57,398 nucleotides of DNA from an uncultured Peptococcaceae bacterium (GCA_947254645.1 CAMYDW010000009.1:1-57398), one strand, 5' to 3'. Numbered from the stretch's first letter, positions 1-9,357 are shown. Translations and numbers: made by a program. The notes: generated by a model not told the origin, from the sequence alone.

Positions 1-60
1 TGGCCTTTAATGGTATTTAGAGCAGGTAAAGTCGTTTTAAAAGATGGGGAAATTGTATAG
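1..60 (+). CDS. C-terminal end of an amidohydrolase-family protein (partial)
   Basis: Frame 1 is open from the window edge to a TAG at 58-60 and encodes the last 19 residues of a protein. The tail reads like the closing beta strand of amidohydrolases (FRAGKVVLKDGEIV), as in dihydroorotases and cytosine deaminases, where the C-terminus returns to the small beta sandwich. It ends 9 nt before pyrK, so it probably belongs to the same pyrimidine operon and pyrC is a reasonable candidate. Too little is visible to decide between family members. Confidence 0.45.
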   Translation, partial: WPLMVFRAGKVVLKDGEIV

Positions 61-69
61 GAGGATACA

Positions 70-831
70 ATGCAATTACATCAATCGACAATTCTTAATA
101 AAGAACAGCTAAGCTTAAATGAATGGCGTTTCACATTTGATGCACCTGCTTTGTGTGAGGTGGCCAAACCAGGTCAATTTGTGATGGTAGAGTGTGGAGG
201 AAATACTTTTCTAAGACGCGCCATTAGCATCAATGATTGTGTGGGCGGAAAGTTATCGCTCATGTTTGCTGTTGTTGGAGAAGGAACCCATGCATTAGCC
301 ACACTGAATATTGGGGATGAAGTAAGTTTACTTGGCCCCCTTGGCAACGGATTTGATTGCAATATTGAAAAGCAAAAAGTTGCTTTTATTGCTGGCGGTA
401 TCGGAAAAGCCCCTTTTGAATATCTAAGTAAGGCATTGCTTGCGAAGGGGAATGAAATTACCTATGTTGTAGGTGGTCGTGATACTGCAAGTTTAGCAGG
501 TTTGGATTGTTACGCTCAAATGCCTGGTGTTGAACTATTTTTAGCAACAGAAGATGGTAGTCTGGGAGAAAAAGGTTTTGTAAGTACTTACTTTGAGTCC
601 TTAAAAAATGTGTCACGCATTTATAGCTGTGGCCCGACACCAATGCTAAAAGCTGTTCAACAATTTGCAGAAGAGAATAATATTCCATGCCAACTATCTC
701 TAGAAGGTAAAATGGCTTGTGGTGTAGGCGTTTGCTTAGGGTGTACCTGTCAATCAAAACACGAGGAGAAACCATATCCGAAAGTGTGTGTAGATGGCCC
801 GGTATTTTGGACAGAGGAGGTCAAATTCTAA
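70..831 (+). CDS. pyrK: Dihydroorotate dehydrogenase B electron-transfer subunit PyrK
   Basis: This iron-sulfur flavoprotein passes electrons from PyrD to NAD+ in type 1B dihydroorotate dehydrogenase, in the cytoplasm. The 253-aa product has the ferredoxin-reductase layout: an FAD-binding barrel with RRAISI near residue 50, an NAD-binding half with a glycine-rich AGGIGKAP segment near 115, and a C-terminal [2Fe-2S] site with cysteines in ACGVGVCLGCTC and a later VCVDGPVF. An AGGAGG box lies just upstream of ATG 70. The stop overlaps the pyrD start (TAATG), so translation is probably coupled, matching the PyrK2-PyrD2 heterotetramer. Confidence 0.96.
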   Translation: MQLHQSTILNKEQLSLNEWRFTFDAPALCEVAKPGQFVMVECGGNTFLRRAISINDCVGGKLSLMFAVVGEGTHALATLNIGDEVSLLGPLGNGFDCNIEKQKVAFIAGGIGKAPFEYLSKALLAKGNEITYVVGGRDTASLAGLDCYAQMPGVELFLATEDGSLGEKGFVSTYFESLKNVSRIYSCGPTPMLKAVQQFAEENNIPCQLSLEGKMACGVGVCLGCTCQSKHEEKPYPKVCVDGPVFWTEEVKF

Positions 832-1751
832 TGCGTTGTAAAATGACAACAACTTTTGCAGGTGTGACCTTTCAAAATCCTGTTTCAACTTGTTCTGGCA
901 CTTATGGATTTGGCATTGAGTATGCGGAGTTTGTTCCTGTTGAAAGACTAGGCTCTATTACGACAAAAGGCCTATCTATTTTACCTAAAAAAGGCAATGC
1001 TGGTGTTCGAATTACAGAAACGCCAGCAGGAATGTTAAACTGCATCGGTTTAGAAAATCCAGGAGCAGCCTCTTTTAAAAGAGACTATATACCAAAAATG
1101 CATGAGAAGCTGGGTGAATGCAAAATCATTGCGAATATCAGTGGGGCAACATTAGAAGAATATCAGGAAATTTCAGCTTCCCTGAATGAAGTCGATGAGA
1201 TTGCCATGTATGAGGTGAATATTTCTTGTCCAAACGTAAAAGCTGGTGGGCTTGCTTTTGGCACGGAATGCGCTTCAGCTGCGGAAGTTTGTAGAATCGT
1301 TAAAAAAGAAACCTCCAAACCTGTACTTATGAAATTATCTCCTAATGTTACTAATATAGTAGAAATTGCAAAAGCTTGCGAAGATGCTGGTGCGGATGGT
1401 CTTGCACTTATTAATACATTGTTGGGAATGAGTATCGATATTAATAGACAGACGCCTGTCTTGGGCAATATCACAGGTGGATTAAGTGGCCCTTGTATTC
1501 GTCCAGTGGGTGTCCGAATGGTCTGGCAAGTGTCACAGGCTGTTTCTATTCCTATTCTTGGGATGGGTGGCATCAGTTGCTGGCAGGATGCTGTTGAATA
1601 TATTTTAGCTGGTGCTCAAATGGTTGCGGTAGGCGCTGCAAATTTTGCTAATCCGATGGTCCCTATTGAGGTTTTAGAAGGATTACAAAATTATTGTGAA
1701 TCGCATCAGATAGAAGACGTGAATGATTTGGTAGGAAAAGCTTGGAAGTGA
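831..1751 (+). CDS. pyrD: Dihydroorotate dehydrogenase B catalytic subunit PyrD
   Basis: Oxidises dihydroorotate to orotate with FMN and hands electrons to PyrK. The start chosen is ATG 831, which overlaps the pyrK stop and follows a GAGGAGG box at 814-820; the frame stays open upstream, but that extension would lie inside pyrK. The 306-aa product matches the family length. It has the class 1B active-site cysteine in NISCPN, an FMN phosphate-binding GMGGI segment and a GAANFANP motif near the C-terminus. The last codons run into the pyrF ribosome-binding region. Confidence 0.96.
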   Translation: MRCKMTTTFAGVTFQNPVSTCSGTYGFGIEYAEFVPVERLGSITTKGLSILPKKGNAGVRITETPAGMLNCIGLENPGAASFKRDYIPKMHEKLGECKIIANISGATLEEYQEISASLNEVDEIAMYEVNISCPNVKAGGLAFGTECASAAEVCRIVKKETSKPVLMKLSPNVTNIVEIAKACEDAGADGLALINTLLGMSIDINRQTPVLGNITGGLSGPCIRPVGVRMVWQVSQAVSIPILGMGGISCWQDAVEYILAGAQMVAVGAANFANPMVPIEVLEGLQNYCESHQIEDVNDLVGKAWK

Positions 1752-1756
1752 AAAAT

Positions 1757-2482
1757 ATGGCAAACAAAGAACAACTTATTATTGCATTAGATTATAAGAC
1801 TGGTGAAGAAGCTTGTCAGTTGATTGATCGTATTGGAGATTATGGTATCTATTATAAAGTAGGCTTGGAATTATTTTTAAATTCACAAGGGCGCATTATT
1901 CAAGAATTGAAAGAAAGACAAAAGAAGATTTTTCTTGACCTAAAATTTCATGATATTCCGAACACAGTGGCAGCTGCTTGCTATTGGGCAGCAGGCCTCG
2001 GTGTTGATATGTTTAATGTGCATGCATCTGGCGGCTTTGAAATGATGCAAAGAGCAAAAGAGGCCACTATTGAAGGGGCACTCAAGGCGGGCAAAGAGTT
2101 GCCTAAACTCATTGCGGTGACCATCTTAACAAGCTTTAATGATAAAGGTATTCAAGATGTAGGCTATACAGGGACAACAGATGAAAATGTGGCACGCATG
2201 GCATTGTTAACTCATCAAGCTGGATTAGATGGTGTGGTCTGCTCTTCAAAAGAAGTGGCGCTGATTCAATCTAAGTTGTCTCAAGAATCATTTATTACAG
2301 TGTGCCCAGGTATTCGACCTAGCTGGGCACAGACAGGCGATCAAAAGAGAATTATGACACCAGCTGATGCAATTGCTCAAAAGGTATCCTATATGGTTGT
2401 CGGACGACCAATTACAAAGGCAGAGGATCCAGTTGAAGCAGTCCAAAAGATTTTAAAAGAAATGAATGTATTGGAGGACTAA
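1757..2482 (+). CDS. pyrF: Orotidine 5'-phosphate decarboxylase
   Basis: Decarboxylates OMP to UMP, the last step of de novo UMP synthesis. The 241-aa TIM-barrel protein carries the diagnostic catalytic stretch DLKFHDIPNTV (Asp-x-Lys plus Asp) near residue 60 and the phosphate-binding GRPIT segment near the C-terminus. ATG 1757 was preferred over an in-frame TTG at 1742 because GGAAG at 1744-1748 sits at a suitable distance and the shorter product begins like its relatives (MANKEQLIIALD). It begins 5 nt after the pyrD stop and ends 2 nt before pyrE, so it is mid-operon. Confidence 0.96.
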   Translation: MANKEQLIIALDYKTGEEACQLIDRIGDYGIYYKVGLELFLNSQGRIIQELKERQKKIFLDLKFHDIPNTVAAACYWAAGLGVDMFNVHASGGFEMMQRAKEATIEGALKAGKELPKLIAVTILTSFNDKGIQDVGYTGTTDENVARMALLTHQAGLDGVVCSSKEVALIQSKLSQESFITVCPGIRPSWAQTGDQKRIMTPADAIAQKVSYMVVGRPITKAEDPVEAVQKILKEMNVLED

Positions 2483-2484
2483 AT

Positions 2485-3069
2485 ATGGCAATGACACAAG
2501 AAGAATTAATGGAGATTTTAACAACAACAGGTGCATATCAAGAAGGACATTTTAAACTTAGTTCAGGCTTACATAGTGGAAATTATATTCAATGTTCTCA
2601 ATTATTAAAATTTCCTCGTTTAGCTGCAAAAGTTTGCGATGAAATTGGTGCAATGTTTGCTGATGAAAAAATTGATATTGTGGTAGGCCCTGCTATTGGT
2701 GGTATTCTGGTGGCTTATGAAGTAGGAAGAGCCCTCGATGTCCCAGCGATTTTTGCAGAAAGAGAAAATGGCGTGATGACCTTGCGTCGCGGCTTTCACG
2801 TTGAAAAAGGAATGCGTTGTTTAGTGACAGAAGATGTTTTAACCACTGGTGGCTCTGCGCAAGAGGTTGTAGACCTTCTTCAATCTAAAGGGGCAGAAGT
2901 GGTTGCTGCAACTTCCATTATTGATAGAACAGCAGGCAATACCTTGAAACTCAAGGTTCCGTTTAAATCTTTGTTAAAGTTGACTTTCTCTACCTATACA
3001 GAGGAAGAATGCCCAATGTGCAAAGAGGGAAAAGAAATTCAAAAACCAGGTAGTCGTCCTGGGATTTAA
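2485..3069 (+). CDS. pyrE: Orotate phosphoribosyltransferase
   Basis: Transfers phosphoribose from PRPP to orotate, giving OMP, the PyrF substrate. The 194-aa product has the PRPP-binding loop VTEDVLTTGGSAQE near residue 115 and a VVGPAIGGILVA segment near 75. A short C-terminal tail with a CPMC pair is typical of the compact clostridial form. GGAGG precedes ATG 2485 and the gene lies 2 nt after pyrF. No terminator is seen between pyrE and hflX, so transcription may continue. Confidence 0.95.
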   Translation: MAMTQEELMEILTTTGAYQEGHFKLSSGLHSGNYIQCSQLLKFPRLAAKVCDEIGAMFADEKIDIVVGPAIGGILVAYEVGRALDVPAIFAERENGVMTLRRGFHVEKGMRCLVTEDVLTTGGSAQEVVDLLQSKGAEVVAATSIIDRTAGNTLKLKVPFKSLLKLTFSTYTEEECPMCKEGKEIQKPGSRPGI

Positions 3070-3107
3070 TTCTCATAAGAGAATAGAATAAGGTTGGTAG
3101 TGTAAAC

Positions 3108-4919
3108 ATGGTTAAATTAGTTGGTAAATATAACGACTTAAGTCGTAAAAATTGTGAGAAACTGAAAGCCCTTGGAGACATTCCCCTTTCTCGTGGTGAG
3201 ATTCTATCAGAAACTCTTGCCCAGGAAATGTTGCAATTAAGTGAAAAAATAAAAAGAGAAGTTGCCATTTTCCATGATAGAAACGGTTATGCACTGTTGG
3301 TTTCTGTTGGAGATGTCGATAGAACAGCAGTCTATGATTTAAAAAAGAAACGTTGGGAAGAAGGTTATTCAGGTGTTTCGTGTATTCACACTCACCCAAA
3401 TGGCAGTGCTTTTTTTTCAGATGCGGATATTAGCGCACTGCAAAGTTTACACTATGATTTTATGCTTGCTCTAGCGAAGAAAAATGATGCTATCCTGATT
3501 TCTCTTGCGATGTTGAAACCAGAAAATGGCAATGTGAGTGCAGGACATTATTTGATGCGAGAGAACATGCTGTGGCATGAATTTAATCAAATACCATTTT
3601 ATACCCAACTACTAGCCTTTGAGTCTCAGTTGGAACGCAAAACCATAGAGACGACTGAAAATAAGAAAGAACGTGCTTTATTAGTGCTACAACCTTCACA
3701 GGGTGATCAACATCTTTTGTCTTTAGTGGAAGAAGAACTCCGTGAACTCTCAGATACTGCTGGTCTTGAAGTGGTTGATGTGGTTGTACAAAATATGAGA
3801 AACAATCAAAAAAAGATTGGTACAGGAAAATTAGAAGAGATTTCGATGCGTGTACAAGTGCATGCAGCGGACGTTGTTATTTTTGATCAATCCCTCTCAC
3901 CATCTTATAATCAACTATTGAGTGATGCTTTGGGAATCAAAGTGATTGATAAAACGGTTCTTATTTTGGATATTTTCGCACAACGCGCTAGAAGTAAGGA
4001 AGGGAAGCTTCAAGTTGAGTTAGCACAACTGAATTATTTGCTTCCTCGCCTTAAGGGGATGGGGCATGCCCTTTCTAGACTCGGTGGGGGTATAGGTACG
4101 AGAGGCCCTGGCGAGACAAAATTAGAAACCGATAGACGTCACATTAGAAATCGTATTCATACGATTTCTAATGCACTTGAAGCCGTCAAAGCCAATCGAA
4201 ATTTACAACGCTCATCAAGAAGCGATTACCAAGGATTGCATGTTGCGCTTTTGGGCTATACCAATGCTGGTAAAAGTTCCTTGTTGAACTATTTATCAAA
4301 AGATAATATTTATGTCGCAGACCAATTGTTTGCAACTCTAGATACGACGACACGACAAGTGATTTTACCTTCACAAAACACCATCCTGCTTAGTGATACA
4401 GTAGGATTTATTCGTGAATTGCCACCACAGTTTTTAGATGCTTTTAAAGCGACTCTTGAAGAACTACAATATGCAGATGTTCTTTTGCATGTTGTCGATA
4501 TTTCTAAAGAGGGGATTGATGAGCGTATTGCAATGGTGGAAGAGGTATTGGATTCATTGTCTTTAAATGAAAAAAAGATTATTTTAGTCTGTAATAAAGT
4601 TGATATTTGTGAAGAAATACCTGTTTTTTCTGCAATGACAAGATACAGTGACCGTTGCTTGGTATCCTGCCATACAGGTGAAGGCATGAATACGCTGATT
4701 GAGCTGTTAGAAAAATTATCCAGTGAAAGTGATACCCTACTTCAACTAGAAGTGCCTTATAATGAAGCACAGGGGGGAGTCGTATCAAAAGCGCATCAAT
4801 ATGGCCAAGTATTAAAGGAAGAATATGGTGAAACCGGTGTGCAATTAGAGGTGAAATTACCTTTGGAAATGGCACAAAAATATTTTAGTGAATTTTTACC
4901 AAAGAAAGAAGAATGGTAG
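3108..4919 (+). CDS. hflX: GTPase HflX with an N-terminal JAMM/MPN-like extension
   Basis: HflX is a ribosome-associated GTPase that can split stalled or stressed ribosomes. Residues from about 190 onward are the classic protein: HflX N-terminal domain, a glycine-rich linker (LGGGIGTRGPGE), then the G domain with GYTNAGKSS at 383-391, DTVGF, and NKVD. At 603 aa it is much longer than the usual ~420. The additional ~190 N-terminal residues contain H94-T-H96-x7-S104-x2-D107, exactly the JAMM/MPN+ metal-binding pattern, with E51 as a possible fourth catalytic residue. The start at ATG 3108 has only a weak upstream GGTAG. Identity of the GTPase is firm; activity of the extension is inference. Confidence 0.94.
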   Translation: MVKLVGKYNDLSRKNCEKLKALGDIPLSRGEILSETLAQEMLQLSEKIKREVAIFHDRNGYALLVSVGDVDRTAVYDLKKKRWEEGYSGVSCIHTHPNGSAFFSDADISALQSLHYDFMLALAKKNDAILISLAMLKPENGNVSAGHYLMRENMLWHEFNQIPFYTQLLAFESQLERKTIETTENKKERALLVLQPSQGDQHLLSLVEEELRELSDTAGLEVVDVVVQNMRNNQKKIGTGKLEEISMRVQVHAADVVIFDQSLSPSYNQLLSDALGIKVIDKTVLILDIFAQRARSKEGKLQVELAQLNYLLPRLKGMGHALSRLGGGIGTRGPGETKLETDRRHIRNRIHTISNALEAVKANRNLQRSSRSDYQGLHVALLGYTNAGKSSLLNYLSKDNIYVADQLFATLDTTTRQVILPSQNTILLSDTVGFIRELPPQFLDAFKATLEELQYADVLLHVVDISKEGIDERIAMVEEVLDSLSLNEKKIILVCNKVDICEEIPVFSAMTRYSDRCLVSCHTGEGMNTLIELLEKLSSESDTLLQLEVPYNEAQGGVVSKAHQYGQVLKEEYGETGVQLEVKLPLEMAQKYFSEFLPKKEEW

Positions 4920-4926
4920 GCTTACT

Positions 4927-6195
4927 ATGTCAGTTTTTATAGAAAAAATTAAAAATTATGCTGGACTTTCAGAAAAAGATCTATGTATTGTTGAAGAAAG
5001 TCTCCAATTAGTAGCACAGCAGTGGAAGCAAGTCGACGAGTACACTCAAACCAATCAAATAAAAATACTAGAAGCTTTTCAAAAAAATCAAGTGGCTGAT
5101 TTTCATTTAAATGGCTCGACTGGCTATGGCTATGGAGATACAGGAAGGGATGTTTTAGAGGCTGTTTGGGCAGATATTTTCTGTGCAGAAAAAGCGTTGG
5201 TTCGTTCCAATTTAGTGAGTGGCACTCATGCTATTGCAACGGTACTCTTTGGTTGCTTGAGAGCCCATGATGAAGTGGTCTCTATTAGCGGAAAGCCGTA
5301 TGATACCTTACAAAAAGTTATTGGTAAGGATAGAGAGCAGCGAGGAACATTAGCAGAGCTGGGCGTGATTCATCGTTTTGTGGATTTGGTGGAGAATGAT
5401 TTTGATGAAAATGCTATTTTAAAAGTAGTCACTAAAAACACTAAAATGGTAATGATACAGCGTTCACGAGGATATGAATGGCGTGACAGCTTATCTATAG
5501 AAAAAATAGCGAAAGCTTGCCAACTTGTTAAATCTATTTCAGAAGAGATTATTATTTTTGTCGATAATTGTTACGGTGAATTTGTAGAATTACAAGAACC
5601 TCTTGAAGTTGGAGCGGATATTATTGCAGGATCCCTTATTAAAAATCCAGGTGGTGGTTTAGCGCCTCGAGGTGGGTATATAGCAGGCAAAGCCTCACTT
5701 GTTGAAGCCAGTGCAGAAAGACTGACTGCACCAGGTATTAGTGATGATGTAAGCTCTGCGCTGGACTTTAATCGCCCAGCTTTTCAAGGTCTCTTTATGG
5801 CGCCCCTCATTGTACAACAAGCGCTTAAAGGTGCTATTTTTTCGGCTGCTTATCTGGAAAAAAAGGGGTTTATTCTTTCTCCTAAATACAATGATGCCCG
5901 TACAGATATTATTCAATGTATAGCTTTTGGTGATGCAAATAAATTAAGAAAATTTTGCCAAGGAATCCAAAAAGCATCACCACTAGAAAGCTATGTCACC
6001 CCTTATGATGATCAATTACCAGGCTATGATGATCCCGTTATTATGGCAGGAGGCACATTTATTCAAGGCTCTTCTATCGAATTAAGCATTGATGGACCGA
6101 TGCGTGCTCCTTTTATCGGGTACATGCAAGGAGGCTTATCCATTGCGCATAATATCGCCGCTATTTGTCTTGCTGTAAAGAATATGGAGGAATAA
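4927..6195 (+). CDS. PLP-dependent methionine gamma-lyase-like protein (aluminium resistance family)
   Basis: A 422-aa fold-type I PLP enzyme of the YnbB/'aluminium resistance protein' family, commonly annotated as methionine gamma-lyase family protein. Visible features are the substrate/PLP region LVSGTHAIATVLFG, an aspartate in IIFVDNCYGEF expected to contact the PLP pyridine ring, and the SLIKNPGGG stretch holding the probable Schiff-base lysine. An upstream in-frame ATG at 4888 lies inside hflX, so ATG 4927, 7 nt after the hflX stop, is preferred; its ribosome site is weak. The true substrate of this family is poorly defined, so a C-S lyase role is inferred from fold alone. Confidence 0.85.
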   Translation: MSVFIEKIKNYAGLSEKDLCIVEESLQLVAQQWKQVDEYTQTNQIKILEAFQKNQVADFHLNGSTGYGYGDTGRDVLEAVWADIFCAEKALVRSNLVSGTHAIATVLFGCLRAHDEVVSISGKPYDTLQKVIGKDREQRGTLAELGVIHRFVDLVENDFDENAILKVVTKNTKMVMIQRSRGYEWRDSLSIEKIAKACQLVKSISEEIIIFVDNCYGEFVELQEPLEVGADIIAGSLIKNPGGGLAPRGGYIAGKASLVEASAERLTAPGISDDVSSALDFNRPAFQGLFMAPLIVQQALKGAIFSAAYLEKKGFILSPKYNDARTDIIQCIAFGDANKLRKFCQGIQKASPLESYVTPYDDQLPGYDDPVIMAGGTFIQGSSIELSIDGPMRAPFIGYMQGGLSIAHNIAAICLAVKNMEE

Positions 6196-6196
6196 A

Positions 6197-6682
6197 ATGG
6201 ATGTTTATGCATGGCTATTAATATTAGTTCTCGTTATAGGCGTCTTGGGTACCTTTGTACCGATGGTGCCTGGTATGTGGCTGATTTTTGCTGGTGTGCT
6301 CGTCTATGGTATTTTTGACCATTGGATGGCATATCCTATTTGGTTTGTAATCATAGTAGGTGTTGTAGCTTTTGCTACTAGTTTTTTAGATTATTTAGGG
6401 ACCATGATTGGTGCTAAAAAATTTGGTGCTTCTAATATGACAGCAGTAGGTGCAATGGTTGGGTCTATTGCTGGCGGAATGATTGCTAATTTACCTGGAA
6501 CATTGGTTGGTGGTGTGTTAGGATCGGTAGGTGCCGAATATAAAAATCATCGTTCTTTACAACAAGCTTTACGTGCAACAGCTGGCACTTTCATTGGTAC
6601 AGCTGTTGCTTCATTTATTCAATTTATCATTGCATTAATCATCGTTGCATTTACGATTATTCGAATTTGGGGTGTTGCGTAA
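6197..6682 (+). CDS. DUF456-family membrane protein
   Basis: A 161-aa integral membrane protein whose sequence is nearly all hydrophobic: about four to five transmembrane segments, opening with a helix ending in FVPMVPGMWLI, and a glycine-rich centre (GAMVGSIAGGMIANLPG) typical of DUF456. A KKFGASN loop and a short basic loop (YKNHRS) should face the cytoplasm. Function is unknown. It starts 2 nt after the preceding gene, directly behind a GGAGG, and its stop overlaps the ddl start (TAATG), so it is co-translated with D-Ala-D-Ala ligase; an envelope role is a guess from context only. Confidence 0.82.
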   Translation: MDVYAWLLILVLVIGVLGTFVPMVPGMWLIFAGVLVYGIFDHWMAYPIWFVIIVGVVAFATSFLDYLGTMIGAKKFGASNMTAVGAMVGSIAGGMIANLPGTLVGGVLGSVGAEYKNHRSLQQALRATAGTFIGTAVASFIQFIIALIIVAFTIIRIWGVA

Positions 6683-7785
6683 TGAATTTACATAATTTAA
6701 CCGTTGCAGTTTTATTTGGTGGACCCTCAGGAGAACATGAGGTATCCTGTATATCTGCTTTTACTATCGTAAAAAACTTATTAGAAAATAATTATAAGGT
6801 TTTTCCGATTGCAGTTTCAAAAGAAGGTAAATGGTATGGTCCAATTCAGTTAGAGGAAATTAAATCTTTTGATGCTTCAAAACATGCAGATAAAACATTA
6901 ATTTTACCGCAGCAACCTGGCAAAAAAGTATTTAATGAATCAACTGGCGAAGTGTTGGCTGAAATTGACGTTGTATTTCCGATTATTCACGGTTCCTATG
7001 GCGAAGATGGACACGTACAAGCTTTACTAGATATGTGTCGTATTCCTTATGTTGGCGCTGGCGTTGGTGGTTCTGTTGTGGGTATGGACAAAGTATTTAT
7101 GAGAGATATTTTTGTAGCACATGACATTCCACAAACAGCCTATCTTGCTGTGCGACGTCATGATTTTGAAGAAGATACAGAAGCTATTTTAAATCGTATT
7201 GAGGCTCAATTGGAATATCCGATGTTTGTTAAACCAGCTTCTTTGGGTTCAAGTGTAGGCATTAGTAGAGTTGAAAATAGAGAAGAATTAGCAAAAGGTT
7301 TGGTATTGGCAAGCCGTTATGATTATAAGTTGCTTGTTGAAAAAGGGCTTGTTGTGAGAGAAATTGAGACAGCTGTTTTAGGAAATTATGAGGTTGAAAT
7401 AGCTGAACCTGGTGAGATTGTAACAGGTGAAACTTTTTATGATTATGAGGCCAAATATGTATTAGACAATAGTGAATCTATTATTCCGGCACCAATTTCA
7501 GAAACCCATAAAGCACAAATTAAGGAACTGGCTAAAAAAGCATATGAGGTATTAGATTTAAGTGGTTTGTGTCGAGTAGACTTTTTTATTGATACTGAAA
7601 AAGATGTTGTTTTATTAAATGAAGTCAATACGTTGCCTGGTTTTACTGATATCAGTATGTATGCAAAAATGTGGGCAAATAATGGTAGACCTTTGATTGA
7701 AATTGTTGAAAAATTATTGCAGTTAGCGATTGAGAGACATCAAGACATGATGAGAAATTATAGTGTGTTAGGAGGTAATGTGTAA
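6682..7785 (+). CDS. ddl: D-alanine-D-alanine ligase
   Basis: ATP-grasp enzyme that joins two D-alanines for the peptidoglycan stem peptide. The 367-aa product shows the N-terminal GGPSGEHEVSC signature, HGSYGEDG in the substrate-binding region, KPASLGSSVG in the ATP-grasp lid, and the C-terminal metal-binding LNEVNTLPGFT. ATG 6682 overlaps the upstream TAA; an in-frame TTG at 6667 would lie inside the preceding gene and was not used. The stop overlaps the recA ATG, an unusual but clear coupling of cell wall and DNA-repair genes. Confidence 0.96.
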   Translation: MNLHNLTVAVLFGGPSGEHEVSCISAFTIVKNLLENNYKVFPIAVSKEGKWYGPIQLEEIKSFDASKHADKTLILPQQPGKKVFNESTGEVLAEIDVVFPIIHGSYGEDGHVQALLDMCRIPYVGAGVGGSVVGMDKVFMRDIFVAHDIPQTAYLAVRRHDFEEDTEAILNRIEAQLEYPMFVKPASLGSSVGISRVENREELAKGLVLASRYDYKLLVEKGLVVREIETAVLGNYEVEIAEPGEIVTGETFYDYEAKYVLDNSESIIPAPISETHKAQIKELAKKAYEVLDLSGLCRVDFFIDTEKDVVLLNEVNTLPGFTDISMYAKMWANNGRPLIEIVEKLLQLAIERHQDMMRNYSVLGGNV

Positions 7786-8891
7786 TGGCGGGTAAATCTA
7801 AAAAAGTCGTTCAAGAATACAGTGATGATAAAAATGAAGCCTTGAAGCATGCTTTAAAAGCGATGGAGCAACAGTTTGGTGCGGGTGCTATTATGCGTCT
7901 TGGTGACCAAGAAAAATTAGATATTGAAAGTATTCCAACGGGCTCAATCGCATTAGACCGTGCATTGGGGATTGGTGGCTTGCCTAAGGGACGTATCACC
8001 GAAATATATGGCCCTGAGTCTTCTGGTAAGACCACTGTTGCCCTGCATTGTATTGCAGAATGCCAAAAACAAGGTGGTTTAGCAGCATTTATTGATGCAG
8101 AGCACGCTTTGGATCCTATTTATGCGGCCAATATTGGTGTTGATACAGAGAATTTATATGTGAGTCAGCCAGATAATGGCGAACAAGCGCTAGAAATTTG
8201 TGATGCGTTGGTGCGCAGTGGCGCAATGGATATTATTGTCGTTGACTCTGTGGCAGCATTGACACCACGTGCTGAAATTGAAGGTGAAATGGGTGATACT
8301 CACGTTGGTCTCTTGGCAAGACTCATGAGTCAGGCTTTGCGCAAATTGACAGCGAATATCGGACGTACTAAAACAACGGTTATTTTTATCAACCAAATTC
8401 GTGAAAAAATTGGTGTGTTATATGGTAATCCTGAAACCACAACAGGTGGTCGAGCTTTGAAATTCTATTCAAGTGTTCGTTTAGAAGTTCGTCGTGGGGA
8501 AGCGATGAAAAAAGGCAATGACATCATCGGAAATCGCACTAAAATTAAAGTTGTGAAAAATAAGGTGGCCCCACCATTTAAAACAGTCGAATTTGATATT
8601 CTTTATGGTGAAGGCATTTCAAATGAAAGTTCTATTATCGATATTGCTTCAGAAATGGGTATCTTAGAAAAAAGCGGTTCATGGTATTCCTACAAGGGTG
8701 AACGTTTAGGTCAAGGGAGAGATAACATTCGTATTTATCTCAAGGAGAATCTGGATGTTACTGATGAAATCATCAATAAAATTCGTGGACTGGAAGATCA
8801 GGAAGAAGCTTCAGATAGAACCGCTTCCTCATTATTAGAAGAAAATATAGACGATCTTCTAAATGATGCTTTTCTTGCAGATGAAGACTAG
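7785..8891 (+). CDS. recA: Recombinase RecA
   Basis: DNA-strand-exchange ATPase and SOS co-protease. The 368-aa product has the Walker A GPESSGKTT, Walker B VDSVAAL, the DNA-binding L2 region (FINQIREKIG...TTGGRALKF), and an acidic C-terminal tail. GGAGG at about 7771 precedes ATG 7785, which overlaps the ddl TAA. recX follows 11 nt downstream. No LexA-type operator could be recognised near the start, and expression may come from an upstream promoter in the operon. Confidence 0.98.
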   Translation: MAGKSKKVVQEYSDDKNEALKHALKAMEQQFGAGAIMRLGDQEKLDIESIPTGSIALDRALGIGGLPKGRITEIYGPESSGKTTVALHCIAECQKQGGLAAFIDAEHALDPIYAANIGVDTENLYVSQPDNGEQALEICDALVRSGAMDIIVVDSVAALTPRAEIEGEMGDTHVGLLARLMSQALRKLTANIGRTKTTVIFINQIREKIGVLYGNPETTTGGRALKFYSSVRLEVRRGEAMKKGNDIIGNRTKIKVVKNKVAPPFKTVEFDILYGEGISNESSIIDIASEMGILEKSGSWYSYKGERLGQGRDNIRIYLKENLDVTDEIINKIRGLEDQEEASDRTASSLLEENIDDLLNDAFLADED

Positions 8892-8902
8892 GGATTATAC
8901 TT

Positions 8903-9331
8903 GTGCAAGAAAAAGATAAACAACTTGCGCTGAAGTATCTTTCTTATCGATTACGTTCAGAGTTTGAGATGAGAAAATACATGGCTCAAAAAGATGTCCC
9001 TGAAGAGGATATTGATGAAATTATCGACTATCTTTATTCGTACAAATACCTAGACGATCATGCATATGCGAAAGCATTTATAAATGATAAAATCAATTTT
9101 CATCCATGCGGACGTTACAAAATAATACATGAATTAGAAGTACGTGGTATCGAGCACTTGATTATAGAAAAAGCCTTAGAAGAATGTCTGCCTTATGAAA
9201 AAGAAGAAAACATTTTACAGTGTGAGTATGAGAAATATATCAAAAAAGGTAAAACACATGAAAAGGCCTTGAGATATTTTTATACGAAGGGTTATCCTTC
9301 GGAGCTCTTAGGTCATTTAGAGCGCTCTTAA
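8903..9331 (+). CDS. recX: RecA regulator RecX
   Basis: RecX binds the RecA filament and limits its activity. The 142-aa helical, highly charged protein starts YLSYRLRSEFEMRKYM, as RecX N-terminal repeats do, and continues with YKYLDDHAYAKAFINDK, a family hallmark. GTG 8903 is the start, with AGGGA at 8890-8894. It lies immediately after recA, the usual arrangement. Compared with many RecX proteins it is on the short side, probably two to three helical repeats. Confidence 0.9.
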   Translation: MQEKDKQLALKYLSYRLRSEFEMRKYMAQKDVPEEDIDEIIDYLYSYKYLDDHAYAKAFINDKINFHPCGRYKIIHELEVRGIEHLIIEKALEECLPYEKEENILQCEYEKYIKKGKTHEKALRYFYTKGYPSELLGHLERS

Positions 9332-9357
9332 GGAAGTATATGCACCCAGCAAAGACC

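Noticed and set aside
717..830. Longer N-terminus for PyrD starting inside pyrK
   Set aside because: It lies wholly within pyrK, and ATG 831 has a strong Shine-Dalgarno box and gives the family length.
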